DNA of 64,000 nt from Caenorhabditis elegans (taxonomy: Eukaryota; Nematoda; Chromadorea; Rhabditida; Rhabditidae): positions 8,618,001 to 8,682,000 of the forward strand of contig NC_003281.10 in NCBI RefSeq assembly GCF_000002985.6, given 5' to 3'. Shown in pieces: positions 34,789 through 47,900 of this stretch (position 1 is its first letter; every line of letters begins with the position of its first letter). The notes under the pieces were generated by a model that had not been told where the DNA came from, did not search any database, and was given only the letters and a program-made list of their open reading frames with translations. The position numbers and the translations under genes were made by a program.

Positions 34789-35894
34789 TCAGAACAATGA
34801 ACGAGTGAGTTGAAAGACCTGGAATGTTTAAAATTAATTTTTAAATTAAAATTCAATTTTCTGCCAACCTTTTGTTGAATGATATCAGTTCTTGGAGAAG
34901 ACCATCTTTCAATTGCTTCAAATTCACGACGTCTTTTCACCAGTTGTAAGAAGGCGGTCAACGACCCGTCAACGTTTGCGTAGTGTGTGCGGCAGGAGAA
35001 GAGACTGCAAAACAGAGATATTTCATGAAGACTCAAATGAACAGCGGAAAATGTGCCTCGATAGCTCAGTTGGGAGAGCGTACGACTGAAGATCGTAAGG
35101 TCACCAGTTCGATCCTGGTTCGGGGCAATTCTTTTTCGATTTTTTGAAACTTACCAAATTCCATCATACGAGAGTCCTTGGTGCAGAATTTCGTGAACCA
35201 AATCAAATTCTGCTTCTTGCCGGTTTAGAAGATCTGGTGCCAAAATGATGTCGAATTTTTTTCCGCCAAGGAACTTCATTGCCTCTTCAATTGTACCACA
35301 TGAAACCTTGGTCTTGATCATTGGAATATTATTTCTCTTAAGTGTTGGACGACAGTAAAGCTCCAAACTAGTCTTATCCATTGTGTGCATTGCAATTTCT
35401 TCTGCTCCATTTTCGAAAGCATATACTGATGGGAGTCCAGTTACGAATCCGATTTCCAAAACAGATTTTCCATCGAAAAAGTCAGTTTCCATCTCAACAT
35501 TGACAATATTATCAATAGTGTGGCAAATTGTGTTGACACCTTCCCAGTCATCATGATGATCTGAAAATAAGACATTTTCAAAATTAAATCAAAAATTAAA
35601 AAAGCAATGCCCCGAACCAGGATCGAACTGGTGACCTTACGATCTTCAGTCGTACGCTCTCCCAACTGAGCTATCGAGGCATGCCGAAACTGACGTTTCT
35701 GATCAAACAGGAAAAATTTGAAATTGAACCGTACCTTGGTGACTATTTTTTCTCATTATAGGCAATTCCTCTGCCACATGATTTTTCGGGTTTGAATTTC
35801 TGGTTGCCACGTACTTGATGCAACGGCCGGAATCCAAACTGAGTTCACAGTTGACTGGAGCAACGGAAGCAATTGTTGGGATGGTAAGGACCAT
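34789..35894 (-). CDS. METTL18-like (histidine) protein methyltransferase
   Basis: Exons 35894-35735, 35560-35155, 35004-34869 and 34818-34789 join in frame to 190 residues. The core follows the SAM-methyltransferase order: WEG then KSVLEIGFVTGLPSV (motif I, here lacking the usual Gly-Cys-Gly), KFDIILAPDLLN (motif II region) and ICLFSCRTHYANVDGS. The last part (SLTAFLQLVKRRREFEA, KVFQLTRSLF) follows the pattern of METTL18/Hpm1, which methylates a histidine of ribosomal protein uL3. The protein is short, and a weak motif I leaves open whether it is active. Two tRNA-Phe genes sit in introns 1 and 2. I recall this locus as F22B7.9. Confidence 0.7.
35055..35127 (+). tRNA. tRNA-Phe (anticodon GAA), copy 1
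   Basis: A 73 nt cloverleaf with acceptor GCCTCGA/TCGGGGC (one G-T wobble), anticodon stem ACGAC/GTCGT-type pairing around loop TGAAGAT with GAA, and T arm CCAGTTCGATCCTGG. It lies in intron 2 of the methyltransferase gene, on the opposite strand. Followed by a T-rich terminator (attctttttcg). Confidence 0.95.
35608..35680 (-). tRNA. tRNA-Phe (anticodon GAA), copy 2
   Basis: Base for base the same 73 nt as the copy at 35.1 kb but inverted, within intron 1 of the methyltransferase gene and on its strand. A T-run follows. Flanking bases differ from copy 1, so the identity is confined to the tRNA gene. Confidence 0.95.
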
Positions 35895-38519
35895 TTTTGT
35901 GTGATGAAAGGATATGAGAAGAACGCTGAAACCGAGCCGGAGCTATTATTTATTTTGAAAAAAATGACCCGAAACTAAAGAGACAGGTGGTTCTTTGTAG
36001 TTTTAGATAGTAAATAAAGTAATGGGTAGGGGGCAAAAACAAAGAAGATAAGATACGCTTTAGGATGGAGTGAATCTTGATCGCATGACGTGAATGGCAG
36101 AAAGTTGAAATTTTGAAAAAAAAGGAAGGAAAAAGTTTGTACCGAAAACTAGAGAATTTCCAAAGGGTTTGTTTGCATTCGACCATTCAGTTGCTTTTAA
36201 AGATTGTCCCGCAAAAGAGAGAGGGGCGGAGTGAATGGAAAAGTCACGAGGGCGGGTTGTGTGCAGAACAACGGCAGGAAAATCATAAACACGAACATAG
36301 AGAGAGCTATTGTACTTGGAAGAATCAAAGAACGAACTGGAGTACTGGAATTGAGTGTGGAATTTGTATGTCTAGGTCAGGAAAGTGAGATCTAAAGCTA
36401 AAATAAAAGTGAAAGTCCATCTGAGTTGCAGGAGAATAATTGAGATATTAGTCGAGCTTGTTCTTCAACTCTAAAAACTAATTGAATAAGTTTAAAGTAA
36501 AATGGAGCTCTTGAGAAAAAGCGAAAATGCCATGCTGCTTTAATACCACCCTAACCCCCTTCTATTGACTCCGCCTACTTTTTGTCTTCGCTAGATGAAG
36601 TAGATGAAGACGCCGGAAGCAATTGGAGATGTTAGACGTTTAGAGATGATAGAATCTATTCATCCAAGTGAGAGATCAAACAAGACACTGAAGAAGAAAA
36701 GAAGATTGGCGGTAAAAGGGATGATCTTCAAAGAACAGAGAGCTCCGACACTTTTTGTTTTTCATCTCTTTTTTCACTGGTTGGTGGTCAGCGAAGAGGA
36801 ATAAGAAGAAGAATGATGGCAAGAAAAAGAGAACAGCTGATCGATTCTTGTTCCTGAATAGATCAATGACGTACCATGAAAGAGTGTGAGTAGGTGGATA
36901 GTTGATGAAATTGATGGCAGAGGGTAGATCATTGTAGAAAAGAACGATCAACTTGAAGTAAACACAAAGTAATACGATAGAGATGATTCCTTAGCAAAAA
37001 TAGTACCGGTGTCTACTGAACAGATCACGATTAATCTTTTTTATAGAGAACTTCTGTTGCTTAGAGACATTGTTTTTTAGAAGAAGTTGAAATATCAATT
37101 GAGATTCTCGTCAACTTCCTGATGAACACAAATAACTGGGCATTCACCAAAGGGCACCGCGATCAGTTCAGGGTTTCACCTAGACCGGGTTATTCAAAAC
37201 TTCGAAAAATTCGGATAACCTGTAATTTGTCGATTTTCCGAACTGGCCGATAATCAACGTGCCGAACGATAATCACCGCTCATTCCTGATTGAATACACG
37301 AGAAGCTGCAAATTAAAATACCTAAATTTCGAGGTTTCCAGAGTTTAGCCAACATCTAAGCTTAGACAAAAAAAAGCCTTTGCGAGTGTTTCTGGAATGG
37401 ATTATTTTCTCTCAGCTTCAGTAAAAGATCCTTGGTTACTATTTCTTGACCATCTCACGTTTAACTCCCAAAAATCATCGAACACAACTAATTTCTCAAC
37501 AAACCTATTTACTTTATTTCGCCTTGCTTTGTTATTTATTTCACTAAAAAACGAACCTCAATGATTCACGTGTGATCGGTGACCAATGAGGCTGGCTGGC
37601 ACGTGTACCAGGCGAAAATTTTCAGTGAGAAACACAGAGAACAGTGTATTCGGTAAATAAAATTAAACTTATTAAACTTTTTTTGCTGCTGATTCACGTG
37701 AATAATACACCAATGTTTGAGGTGAGCAGACTGATGATATCATTATTAATAGCAAGCTAATTACTAATACATTTTTAGACGTAATTCAATCTAACTATTT
37801 CTATAGGAATATTTTTTCAACTTGCGAAATAGTTCCATAATAATAAAACAACTAGAATTGGGCCATCAAGTAGTTACAAAAACTGTGACTGCCATAAAAG
37901 GATTCAGGTAGGTAGGTGGCGCCATGCGTTTCAATTGAATATTACTGAGTCAACTTCACATCTACAAAAATCACAGCATGATCATATCTAGTAAAGAAAT
38001 CATAATAACAGCTGAGAGTGTTCAGATTTGCATAAATGATGACATCAACATCTGATCTAGTCCAAACAATCACACTTTCATTTCCTTCATTCTATGAATA
38101 ATCTTCTCTTTAAAAAGAACCTGTTCTTCAGGACCTCCATCTATATTGTCGTCTTCTCGTATGTTCCCAAATGTTATGATAATACTATCTTCTATGACAT
38201 CTTTTGGTGTGGGTGCATAATGACGTGGCAACCGTACTCAGTGTGCACCAAACTACGAAAACAACGAACAAACAAAAGTGAGTGTTATCTTATTATCGCA
38301 TAACGAATTCTTGTCGAATGGCATGATATGGGGACCTGGAAATTTAATTTGAAAATCTATCCATCAACTGAAAGAAAAAAATGAATCAGAGGGATTTGCG
38401 AAATTTCAAAATCAAAGAATGACCACGTGTCTTATTCAATCAAATCAGTGGACGTTTCTCATAGAATGCTGCAGAGTAGTTACGAAGGAAATGTCTCAGT
38501 TTCTACCGCCAGCCTATCA

Positions 38520-38640
38520 CAGGGATGGGTCTCACCACAACGGGCTTCGCAAAAATGGGTCTTGCAAGGATGGGTCCCGCAACAATCGGTTCCGTAACAA
38601 TAAGTCTCGTAAAAATGGGTCTCACAGCGAAGAACCGCTT
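38520..38640 (+). repeat. imperfect 18-20 bp tandem repeat
   Basis: Roughly six diverged units of the pattern atgggtctcgcaacaa (variants ggtctcaccacaacggg, ggtcttgcaaggatggg, ggtcccgcaacaatcgg) run head to tail. They keep reading frames open on both strands, which explains the spurious long open frames here. It adjoins the fold-back at 38693. Confidence 0.65.
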
Positions 38641-38692
38641 AAATCGTGTAACACGAGGCCCTTGCTTCCACGCCAAAATGCGGAAAAGAAGT

Positions 38693-38926
38693 ACTCGGCA
38701 TTCAGAGGCAACTTCCTGCCATTTTATGGCAACTTCCTGCCAAACTTTTGCACATTCCTGCCAACATTTAGATGTTGCTGAGCGTTTTTTCCCACTTGCT
38801 GCCACTACGTGGCGACTTCCTGCCAACAACTCGGCAACTTCCTGCCAGCAATTTGGCAACTTATTTTAGTGGCACTAAATAAGTTGCCAAAGTGTGGCAG
38901 GAAGTTGTCTCTGAATGCCGAGTTGG
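38693..38926. repeat. fold-back element with internal 'cttcctgcca' repeats
   Basis: The outer 29 bp arms (start actcggcattcagaggcaa) are inverted with one mismatch at 38898-38926. A second hairpin lies inside: tttggcaacttattta at about 38861 pairs with taaataagttgccaaa at 38875-38890. Between them the unit ggcaacttcctgcca recurs five or six times. It is probably a non-autonomous inverted-repeat element; no coding sequence. Confidence 0.75.
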
Positions 38927-41900
38927 CAGGCACGTAGGCATTTAAGGGGGAAGGTGCCTGTCTGCCCTAGAAGACTTACTAAATAACTATGAAAAGCATT
39001 AACATTTAGCGGCCACGCATAACACTATAAACCATTTCAGTTTGCTTACAGAGAATAATCAAGAAAAGCGGAACGTTATCTTGAAACTATTGAACTATCT
39101 CCATGTGATGCGTTTTCTAGCACTTGACTTAATTTATCATTCCGTTTCTGTCGCTTGTGATAAGAAAATTCTCAAATTTAATCGCCAATTTAATTTTTTC
39201 GCAGATGGTAATCTGTTTGGACTTTCGTTCCAGTTCGGTTCACGTGAAACTCATGTTCAAGTTTTTATTTTTTAATTTTCAGATGAGAGCTACGTAATCA
39301 TATTTTTGTTTTGTTTGCATTGGTATGGTTCTTGATCTACTCGTATGGGGGTAAAAACGTGTGTCTAGTTGACATCAGTCGAGTGATAAGATGGAGATGA
39401 ATAGTTTGGGAAGAAGATGGGGATCGGAAAAAAGCTCAAGAAATGGGTTTCAACTTTTTGAAGTTTTAATTTGGCAGCGTGAACATTTGCAAGGTATATG
39501 AAACTTCAAGAAGGAGAAGTGTAGGAAACAATGTGGAGACGCTGTTATAAATTACGTTTTGAAAAAGTCTCCGGTTTTCCGTCAAGCAACTTAGATATAC
39601 ATATGTATACTGCTTCACTTTGAAAAATCAATATGTCGCAAAATAAAATAAAAATAAGCCGCGAAGAAAAATAAAAATAAGCCGCGTAGGCCCGTAACCG
39701 TCTTTCTACCTTACTTATCGGAGTACGCCTAACTCGTGCCTACGTGCCTACTGCCAAAACAAATTTGGCACGAGACAGGCCTTTTCACATGTAGTATTTT
39801 CGTAACATGGATGCGTTATCCGATATATGGAAACTTTAGAGCTTTTATTCATTTAAAGTCAGTTTCTAATTCTGATCAGTATCGCCTTGTGCTGAACAAC
39901 GAATTGTTAATTACATAACCACATCTCGTACTTCTGATCTATTGATACTTCTTTTTTGTTTTGTTTCCATTTTTAAAAAGTTGCTCGTGTTTTTTGTACT
40001 TTTCCGTTTTCATAGTCTTTACCATCAGTTGTCATGGAAATTGTTTTCAAAGTTTGTGGATTTCAACCCGGAAGTCTATCAATTGTTTGCCACTCTGTTT
40101 TGTCAATGTATTTCTAGGTGCACCTTGCAGACATGTACTCTGCGACCGAACCTGTCACCTGACAAAGTACCGTAACTTATTGTTTTCACAAACACTTAAA
40201 GATGCCTGACCTGGAACGACGATCACTATCATCAAACGGTAATGATCGAAATTAGTTGAAAACATGATTTGACCGCAGATCGAACTGATGGCGCCAGGGA
40301 AACACCGATAGAAATGTTTTTCAAAAGTCACATGTGCTAAAAATAACTTTTATTTGGTCTTTCTTTTTCCTTTTGTCACATCAACCATTACATGGGCGGT
40401 CAATATCTGTCTTCTTATCTATTCAGTCTCACGTTAAATACACGTGTCAATTTATGTAAAAGTCGGGCGGTCCTGACTTTTGATGATCATGACATGTTTT
40501 CGATCAGTCGGAAACTGGGGGGAAAAAGAGAAAGACAGAGACGTGTTTACCACTATGCAGCTGCAATTCGGTTTTCTCTCGAACATTCCATGACGAGAAG
40601 AGACGCAGAACATTCAATCAAGAGGGGTCTTTGAAGATCATCGTGTGCTTCTTTTATGTGTGTTTGTGTACGTGTTTGTGTGTTACTAAAAGTTGACTGA
40701 GGGACGGGAGACAGAGAGAGCTCAATGAGCAATGACGGATGAGGGATTGGTTCTTAAAGTTGGTTATTTGTGGAACTTCAAGGTAGTTGTGATGTCTAAA
40801 GATTAAGGTTAAGAAACCAAATATTTTAAGTTTAAGATAAATAAATAAAAACTTTTCAGGCATCGTCCGTAATTATCGGTAATTCGGAATGATTTTAGAT
40901 CTCAAGACCAGAAAAATTTTTGCGAAATATTCAAAATTTAATCGATAAAAATTTTAGGTGGAAAATTCAATTTCAATTTTTAAAAATTTTGGACCGGAAA
41001 TTGAACTGCAAACTCTACGAAATGGCCGATTGCACCATGTTGTTCGGACATTTTTAATTAAAAATTAGTATCAAAATTTTTTTCAAATGAATTTAAAAAA
41101 ATTACCTGATTTATTTTAAAATCCCATTAGTCTCAGCTAGCACGTTTTAAAAAGTACTCAGAACTGTTCTGAAAATTGTAAATTACTGGTAAACAAAATT
41201 CGACAATTCCATATTCTACTAGTGGCAACTTTCAAATCATTTTCGAGCATTTTCTTAAATATTTCAGCTAAACAATGGGATTTTCGGATTAATCAAATAA
41301 TTTTCTATATTTTGACATTAATTTTCGATGAAAAATATAGGAACTGCATGGTGCAGTGTGTCATTTTGCAGAATCGCCGAAAATAACTGTCGCACATTCT
41401 TGATTGAAACTTCATTTTTTTAATTGGCGCGAAATTCAAATTTTAATTTTTAAATATTTTAGGCGGAAACCTCAGACTTCAACTTTCGAACCATTTTGAC
41501 TGAAAAATCATACTTTAATTTTCAGAAATTAATGAAATCAGCATTATTGTAGATGTTTCGGCGCACACCGTTGGCCTGTGGGTTGGCCGGTAGGCATATA
41601 AGTGCCTATATGAGATGTTGATCTAGAAATTAAAAATAGACAAATTTCTAATCTAGGATATTTAACTGTTCAGTTTTGTTTGTCATATTTTCTGCTTTCA
41701 AATGTTTTCAATTTCTTCTCCTCTTTTCATATTTTTCATTTGCACTTCACATCAAAGTTTTATTGTCAGAGGACCTAGTAAATAAATACATTTTTCATTC
41801 TCTCACATGCTGGTGTTTGATGTTCAGTTAAAAATGTTTTTGATTCTGCAGGAAAAAAAAGAAGAAAAAGTCAACATACAGTACCGGTTCATTTGATTTC

Positions 41901-41967
41901 ATCGTTTTGGAATTACAGAAAAATACTGGAACTAAATAAATAAATTTAAAAACAAAATAGAAAAAAA

Positions 41968-44900
41968 TCAGATTTTCAAAACAATATAATTCCTATTAGC
42001 ATTATAAACTATTTTAAATGGAGCTATTCGTGAATTGTCTTTTGAATTTGCAGCAAGTATCCAAAGATCACAAAGAGCTGTTCGACCACTATTCTTTGGA
42101 TCTTCTTCATCCCACATTCCACGATAAACACATTCTGGCCTGAAAAATAGGTTTTTTTTAAATGAACATTATTGTTCCGATTTTTATACCTCCTCTCATC
42201 ATTTGAACAATTCATAAGTTGGAAAACAAAATAATTGACACCCATTTCTTTCATTATTTTGTGAACTTCCGCGATTGGTTTTTTACTAAACATAGAATAC
42301 ACTTTCAGAGTTCGTTCACTGAAACAAACAAGGTTTAATACTTTCTAGAGAAAATTAACAAATTACCGTATTCCAACATGTTCATAATGAGGGTGATTGA
42401 CAATTGGCCTAAGAGTTGTGAGCTTCACATTTGCCATTACTGGCATTGTTCCAGCGAACACAGCGTCTGAAAAAAGTTATTTTGAAGCTAATATGGAAGG
42501 CAGGCATGTCTTCAGATGTACGTGCCTGCCTACCACTTCGGTGGTAAGTTTGTATATTACCTTGTTTGGTGTTATGTTGAATCCAGTCAAACAACATTTC
42601 TTGATCAGGATTACTGTATTCTCCCTTGACATTCAACTGTTGACGGATATTTGGAATTCCTGAAGGATGAATAAATATTTAGTAATGCAGTGAAAGAATT
42701 CAAACCTCTATAAAATAATATTGCGATCACTCCAACAAGAGCAGAAACTCGTATAGTTTTTGATATTCGATCTCCCCCCAGCAGCTTGGAGTTTGCAAAA
42801 AGTGCAGCAACAATACATAAATGAGGTGTCATGAATAGTTTGAGACGCATTATCAGGAATGCCATGACAGTTGAACAGCAGAGTTGGACCACATTATATA
42901 GAATCTGAAATGCCAAATTGTAACTTTTTAGTTTCAAAAGTTATAGTATTGAAGCTGAAAACAATAATCTTAAAATTTTAAAATTTTAAACAAAGCTGTA
43001 TTTTATTTTTCTATTTTTTTAATAATATTTTTTAAATAACCACCGATCTGCCAGATTCAAAATAGTTGTTTTAAAATTTGGAAATTACCTCTCCATTTTC
43101 TCCAATTTCTTCACTATTCCTCCATAATAAATTCGTATTTTTCACAAAGTTAAAAACGAAAGTGACAAGAGAAATGAGGGCAAGTGGAATAAGAAGTGTT
43201 CCACACAATTTCTCAATTGTTGAATATTGAATAAAATCGAATTCAGCTGAACAAGTATACAGTCTCGTGTGAAAGTTGGCAAAACTTGTGAATTTTGAAC
43301 GAAGAATATCAAAGATATGAGCCTGAAATCATTAATTGAAACACAATACAATAAAAACGATAACCAACATCATCTTCAATTCCAAGTCCTTTTGACAATC
43401 CAATTTTAAGCCCAAGAGTAATTGATGCAAAGATGATAGCCAGGAAAAGAACATAAGCTGGACGGAATTTAAGATTTGAGAGTAGAGGAGAGATGTATAT
43501 GATCATCTGGAAGCTTTTTGAAATTTATTTTTATCTAGTTTTTTTTTTTTTGGATTTGAGTTTTTACCCGAAAATTGTATAAGAGACATAAACTATTTTT
43601 AGTTTCTCTATTCAATAGAAAACTTACCCCCAATGCCAAAATACTTGGAAAATACAATGCAGTAATCATCATCTCGTTACCAAAAAGCAGCAAAAATCCA
43701 ATGAGAAATGAAATGATATGAGAATGAATTACTGTTTTAGCAGTAGAGAATGGAATCAGATCCAGTGAAAACGCTAAGAATATTGAACAAATTTGTGTGA
43801 AAAATGCAAATTGGGTGAATTGCCAGAATAAAAGAGCTGGAACTGCCATGGAAGTTAAAAGAAGAATCATTGAGTGACCAGACTTTTTATATCTGGAAAA
43901 ATGAGTTTTGAGAACATCATATGCCAAAGAAAATTAGCATTGCTACGTCTCGCATTTTCGTCATTTTTTTTGTCATAACTTACTTGATAACAAATGTCAA
44001 AATCGCAATATGCCCGATAATAAACGGAAAAGCAAAGCTCTCCCGAAGAGGAGGTGTCCATTGAACTCGAGTTGCTTCTCCGTGATTAAATGCAAAACAT
44101 AATACTGACAAGAATCCTCCGAATATTGAATCACTGTAATATATATATTTAGTTAAAAGTAATAATTTTTGTGTCGCTCACCTAACAAGAACACCCAAAT
44201 AAAAAATGGATGAAGCTACAGTTCCAGCCACAATGAAAACTCCGGTTATATAGAAATAATGAGGATTTCCAATTCCTTCACAACTTTCAACAGGCCGAAG
44301 TTCTCCTCGATTAACTTGCCAGCATAGTTCGATTTGCCAATTCGCTGATTTGGCAAATGCTCGGAATGGGCGGTACAGAAATGCAAGGATTACCTAAAAT
44401 AAGCTTGGAAGGATTTTAGGTATGGAGGAAATTGAGAGAAAATGTAATACAGGTGAATGTATTCTTGTGGTAATTAGAAGTTTGCCAAAGGTTTTTCCGA
44501 CGGAAAACATTACAATGTGAAAACTTTGCGACTCACCTCTGGATATAAATTAAATCGATTTAGTGTGTTAATCTCGTGTCCATGTTCTGTCACAGTATCA
44601 TGTGTTATCTCCTGAACACCCTCAAGAAATGATGGTGCATTGATTATTGTTTTATAGTATGAATAGTAGAGACCCTGAAAAAACAAGAAATTTTGAATTT
44701 GTATTTTTAAAGAAAACTGTACCATTTCCGTTCGATATGCCATCTCGCGTTCAAAGTCCGCCAAATGGGAGAAATGTTTGTCGTTTTCGAATAATGTGTA
44801 GACATGTTGGTAGTTGATGTATCCAACGAGGAGTCCTGAAAATAAAAAAAACTGTATTGAAATTCGTTTGAGCGTAAAATAATTTGTCGCAAGTTTGATA

Positions 44901-47900
44901 AAGATCCGAGAAGACTATTTCTGTAACTTGCATGATTGTCTGCCAACTAATTATTTTCTGAATTTTTCTGTCAGGTCACATGCCATATCCGGGTGGAACA
45001 GGACCACTTTAGAGATTGATACGGCTCTAGTTTAATGAAGAGCAAAAAATCTGCAGGTAGGTCAGTAGGTAGGTGTTGTAAGCAGGCAGACATTTTGAAC
45101 CCTACATGGACACCCCATTTCAAATAACTACTATTAAAACATAGTTTTCTTAAAAAAGTATTTAATTTGTTTCCCCACCCAATTGCTCTTAATAATCCTC
45201 ATTGGTTCTCCTAGTTTTACTCTTTTGTTCCCATTTCCCTTTTTTTGCAATTCAAAACACATCCAGTTTTGAGAGAGAGGTCTCTCTCTCTGTCCCTCTC
45301 TACCTCCCCCTCTCTCTGTAATTATCGACTTTGGGGACGAAATGTCAGTTCATTTGTGGAAATAGTTTATGAATCGGAGAGACTTTAGACACTTTGAACA
45401 AACCGTGTCGTCGTCAGTGACGAGACACAAACACAGGAAGTTTCGTTGAATATGTTGATGTTTCTGTTGACGTTTCGTTCCCTAGTTTTTAGAGATTGAG
45501 AGCATCTAAGGATTAAGGTTCAATGTTTCAAGATTTAAAGTTTTGAAACATAAGTAACAGAGTAAATGATATGATTTAGATAATTTTCTTATTTTTTAAT
45601 CTGGCAAGCACGCTCAACTAACAAAACACGAATCCGACAATCAGTCAAACATCTTAAACTTTTTAAAAAATTGTTCATTCTTTATAAGAGCGAATTTCAA
45701 ATTTAAAAAAAACTTTAATTAAGCTTCAGGTCAAGCAATTAGGCGTTATTATTAATTCTGGCAAGTTTCCGTTTTTCAGATATAATCATTTCAATTTCGA
45801 TTCTTTCTTCAAAGTGTCTGGAAAAAATGCTCTTTTTTAATAATTTCGCCGAATCTAATAGTTCTAAAATTTTATGTTGAAACGATCAATTCTATAACAG
45901 TATATTCAAAAATAACCTCACTAAACTTGAATTTTTTCCAAAAAAAAGCATTCAAAGTGAGCAAATAGTTTTGGTAATACAGGTGGCTACAAATTTTCTG
46001 TCAAAATGTTCAATACACAAAGTGTGAGCAAGAGCAGAACCAGTTTTCAAACATATTGCTCTCAGTTCTCACTTTCATTTTTGTTTGTATTAGAGGCTCA
46101 TTGAGCAATAGCAACTTGAACTTTACTTACTGTTTGTAATAGCTTAACTGTTCACATTTTTACTAAAACTTTGCAACCTATAGGTATACCTAATAATTGG
46201 GTTTTTCAATTTTGTATGAGAAATCACATCCCGAAACTGAATGGAAACTTTCTGATTAAAATGGATATCACTTCAAACATAGTGTCTTTTAATATTGTCT
46301 AAGCCTGTATGACAGTGATAATTTCTAATAAAGAGGCGCAGAGAAATTAGATAATGACCGATAATGATGAGATGAATGAATGTAATGATGTGGGAAAATA
46401 GATAATAGAATAAGAAGTGTGGGCATAATGATTTAGATGATAGAAGCGTTCAGTCTAGGAATCATTTCAAGTCAATATCACTAATTATCTCATTTATTTT
46501 TGTTCCTTTGATTTATTCGTTTTGGTAGGGCCGTTTCATCTTAAAGCGTATATTCAAAACAATTAAAAAATCGTTTTTGAAGTCTTCCAAGTAAAAATAA
46601 ATATCTGCTTTGTGCCTATATTGCGCACCTATCATTTAATTTCTTAAATGGGGCGTAGCAATTTTGGACTTCTGCTTCAATATCTTCAAAATGATCCCAA
46701 TAGACCGAATTTCATAATGTGACTCCTCGAAAATTTCTTATGAAGATACAACATTTTAACACTGTTTTCTTTCATAGTGTCCAACGCCTGCCTTTTTCCT
46801 ACACTAGTTTTTTTTTCAATATCCTTGCAAGTGCACCTGCAAGAAAAGTTTAACAAAAGTTCTTAAACTTAAAAAAGTAGGTGGTAGGCAGGCACGTAGG
46901 TGCGCAGGTATGTAGCCAATAGATTCTCAAAATATAATTATAAAAACTCTGCATTTCTTTTTATTCATCCTAAAAGCGCATTCTACTCAAAACCCAGTCA
47001 CATGCTCTATTCACAAAAGTCAATTTTTTTTCATCTGCTCTCCGCATAAACTCTTGCTTCCAATTTCCAGATGCATTTAATGTCACGTGCGTTCACTTTT
47101 TTCCCTTCAAGCTTCCAGAACAAAAAAGTCTTGTGATGTTTCGCTCAGAAATTTGTTTGAATAGATGATAATTGGATTTCGGTTGAATTATTTTTGCCAT
47201 CGCATGTCCTTTCTTCAATTCTCAATTTCCAGTTTTCGTGTGATTCTCCAAAAGTTTCAAACATCATCCGAATTTTCTTGTTTTTCTATTATGTCACTGA
47301 TTTCCTATTTATTTTTCATATTTTTAAAGTTTTTTTTAAGGGAAAATGAAAACGCCTGCAATTTTATTACTCCTATTCTTATTTATGATGAGTTTGGCAC
47401 AAAGTGATGAGGAACAAAGTGGAAAGGAACCTCCCGAAAAAGATGATGTTCTAGTTATTCTGGTTGGTTTTTGCCAATGTTACCATGTCAGAAATGCATG
47501 CATGCCTACTTTCGGCACATCTTCGTTTTCTTTTCCCGTATTCTATGTTTTAATTTTCAGGCAGAAGACAATTCGACACTATTAAACAATAACCAAACAA
47601 TGTATGACCCTTCTTCCGAAGAAAAAGAAAGTGACAAACCAAAATTCAATTTATTGGAGACATATTTACCACTTTTCATATTTGTACTCGATCTACCAAC
47701 AGAGGATAGAGAAACTTTGAAAGCCTATGTAAAAGATAAAACTTATGAAAAACTGAAATATGTAATCGATTCAAAAGTTAAAATGAATCGAAATGAGAAA
47801 AATGTCTTAGGAAGAATCAATGAATCCTTGGTACAATCAATCGATAATTTGGAACATTTTGATGAGATTACTGTAGATGTGGTGAATGGTTATCACGTAA

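Larger units (their letters stand above)
35895..41967. other. gene-poor 6 kb between the methyltransferase gene and dpy-19
   Basis: I find no exon set with fitting splice sites and no RNA gene. Contents seen: a fold-back element at 38.7-38.9 kb, scattered 'aggcaggcacgtaggca'-type dispersed repeat (38930, 39740), a GT-rich tract near 40655-40685, and AT-rich unique sequence. The longest open frames (near 38.4-38.8 kb) come from the tandem repeat and are not genes. Confidence 0.55.

Noticed and set aside
38419..38869. Overlapping open frames of 114-120 codons on both strands.
   Set aside because: They are produced by the tandem repeat and palindrome. The proteins are periodic, differ by frame, and have no splice or family support.
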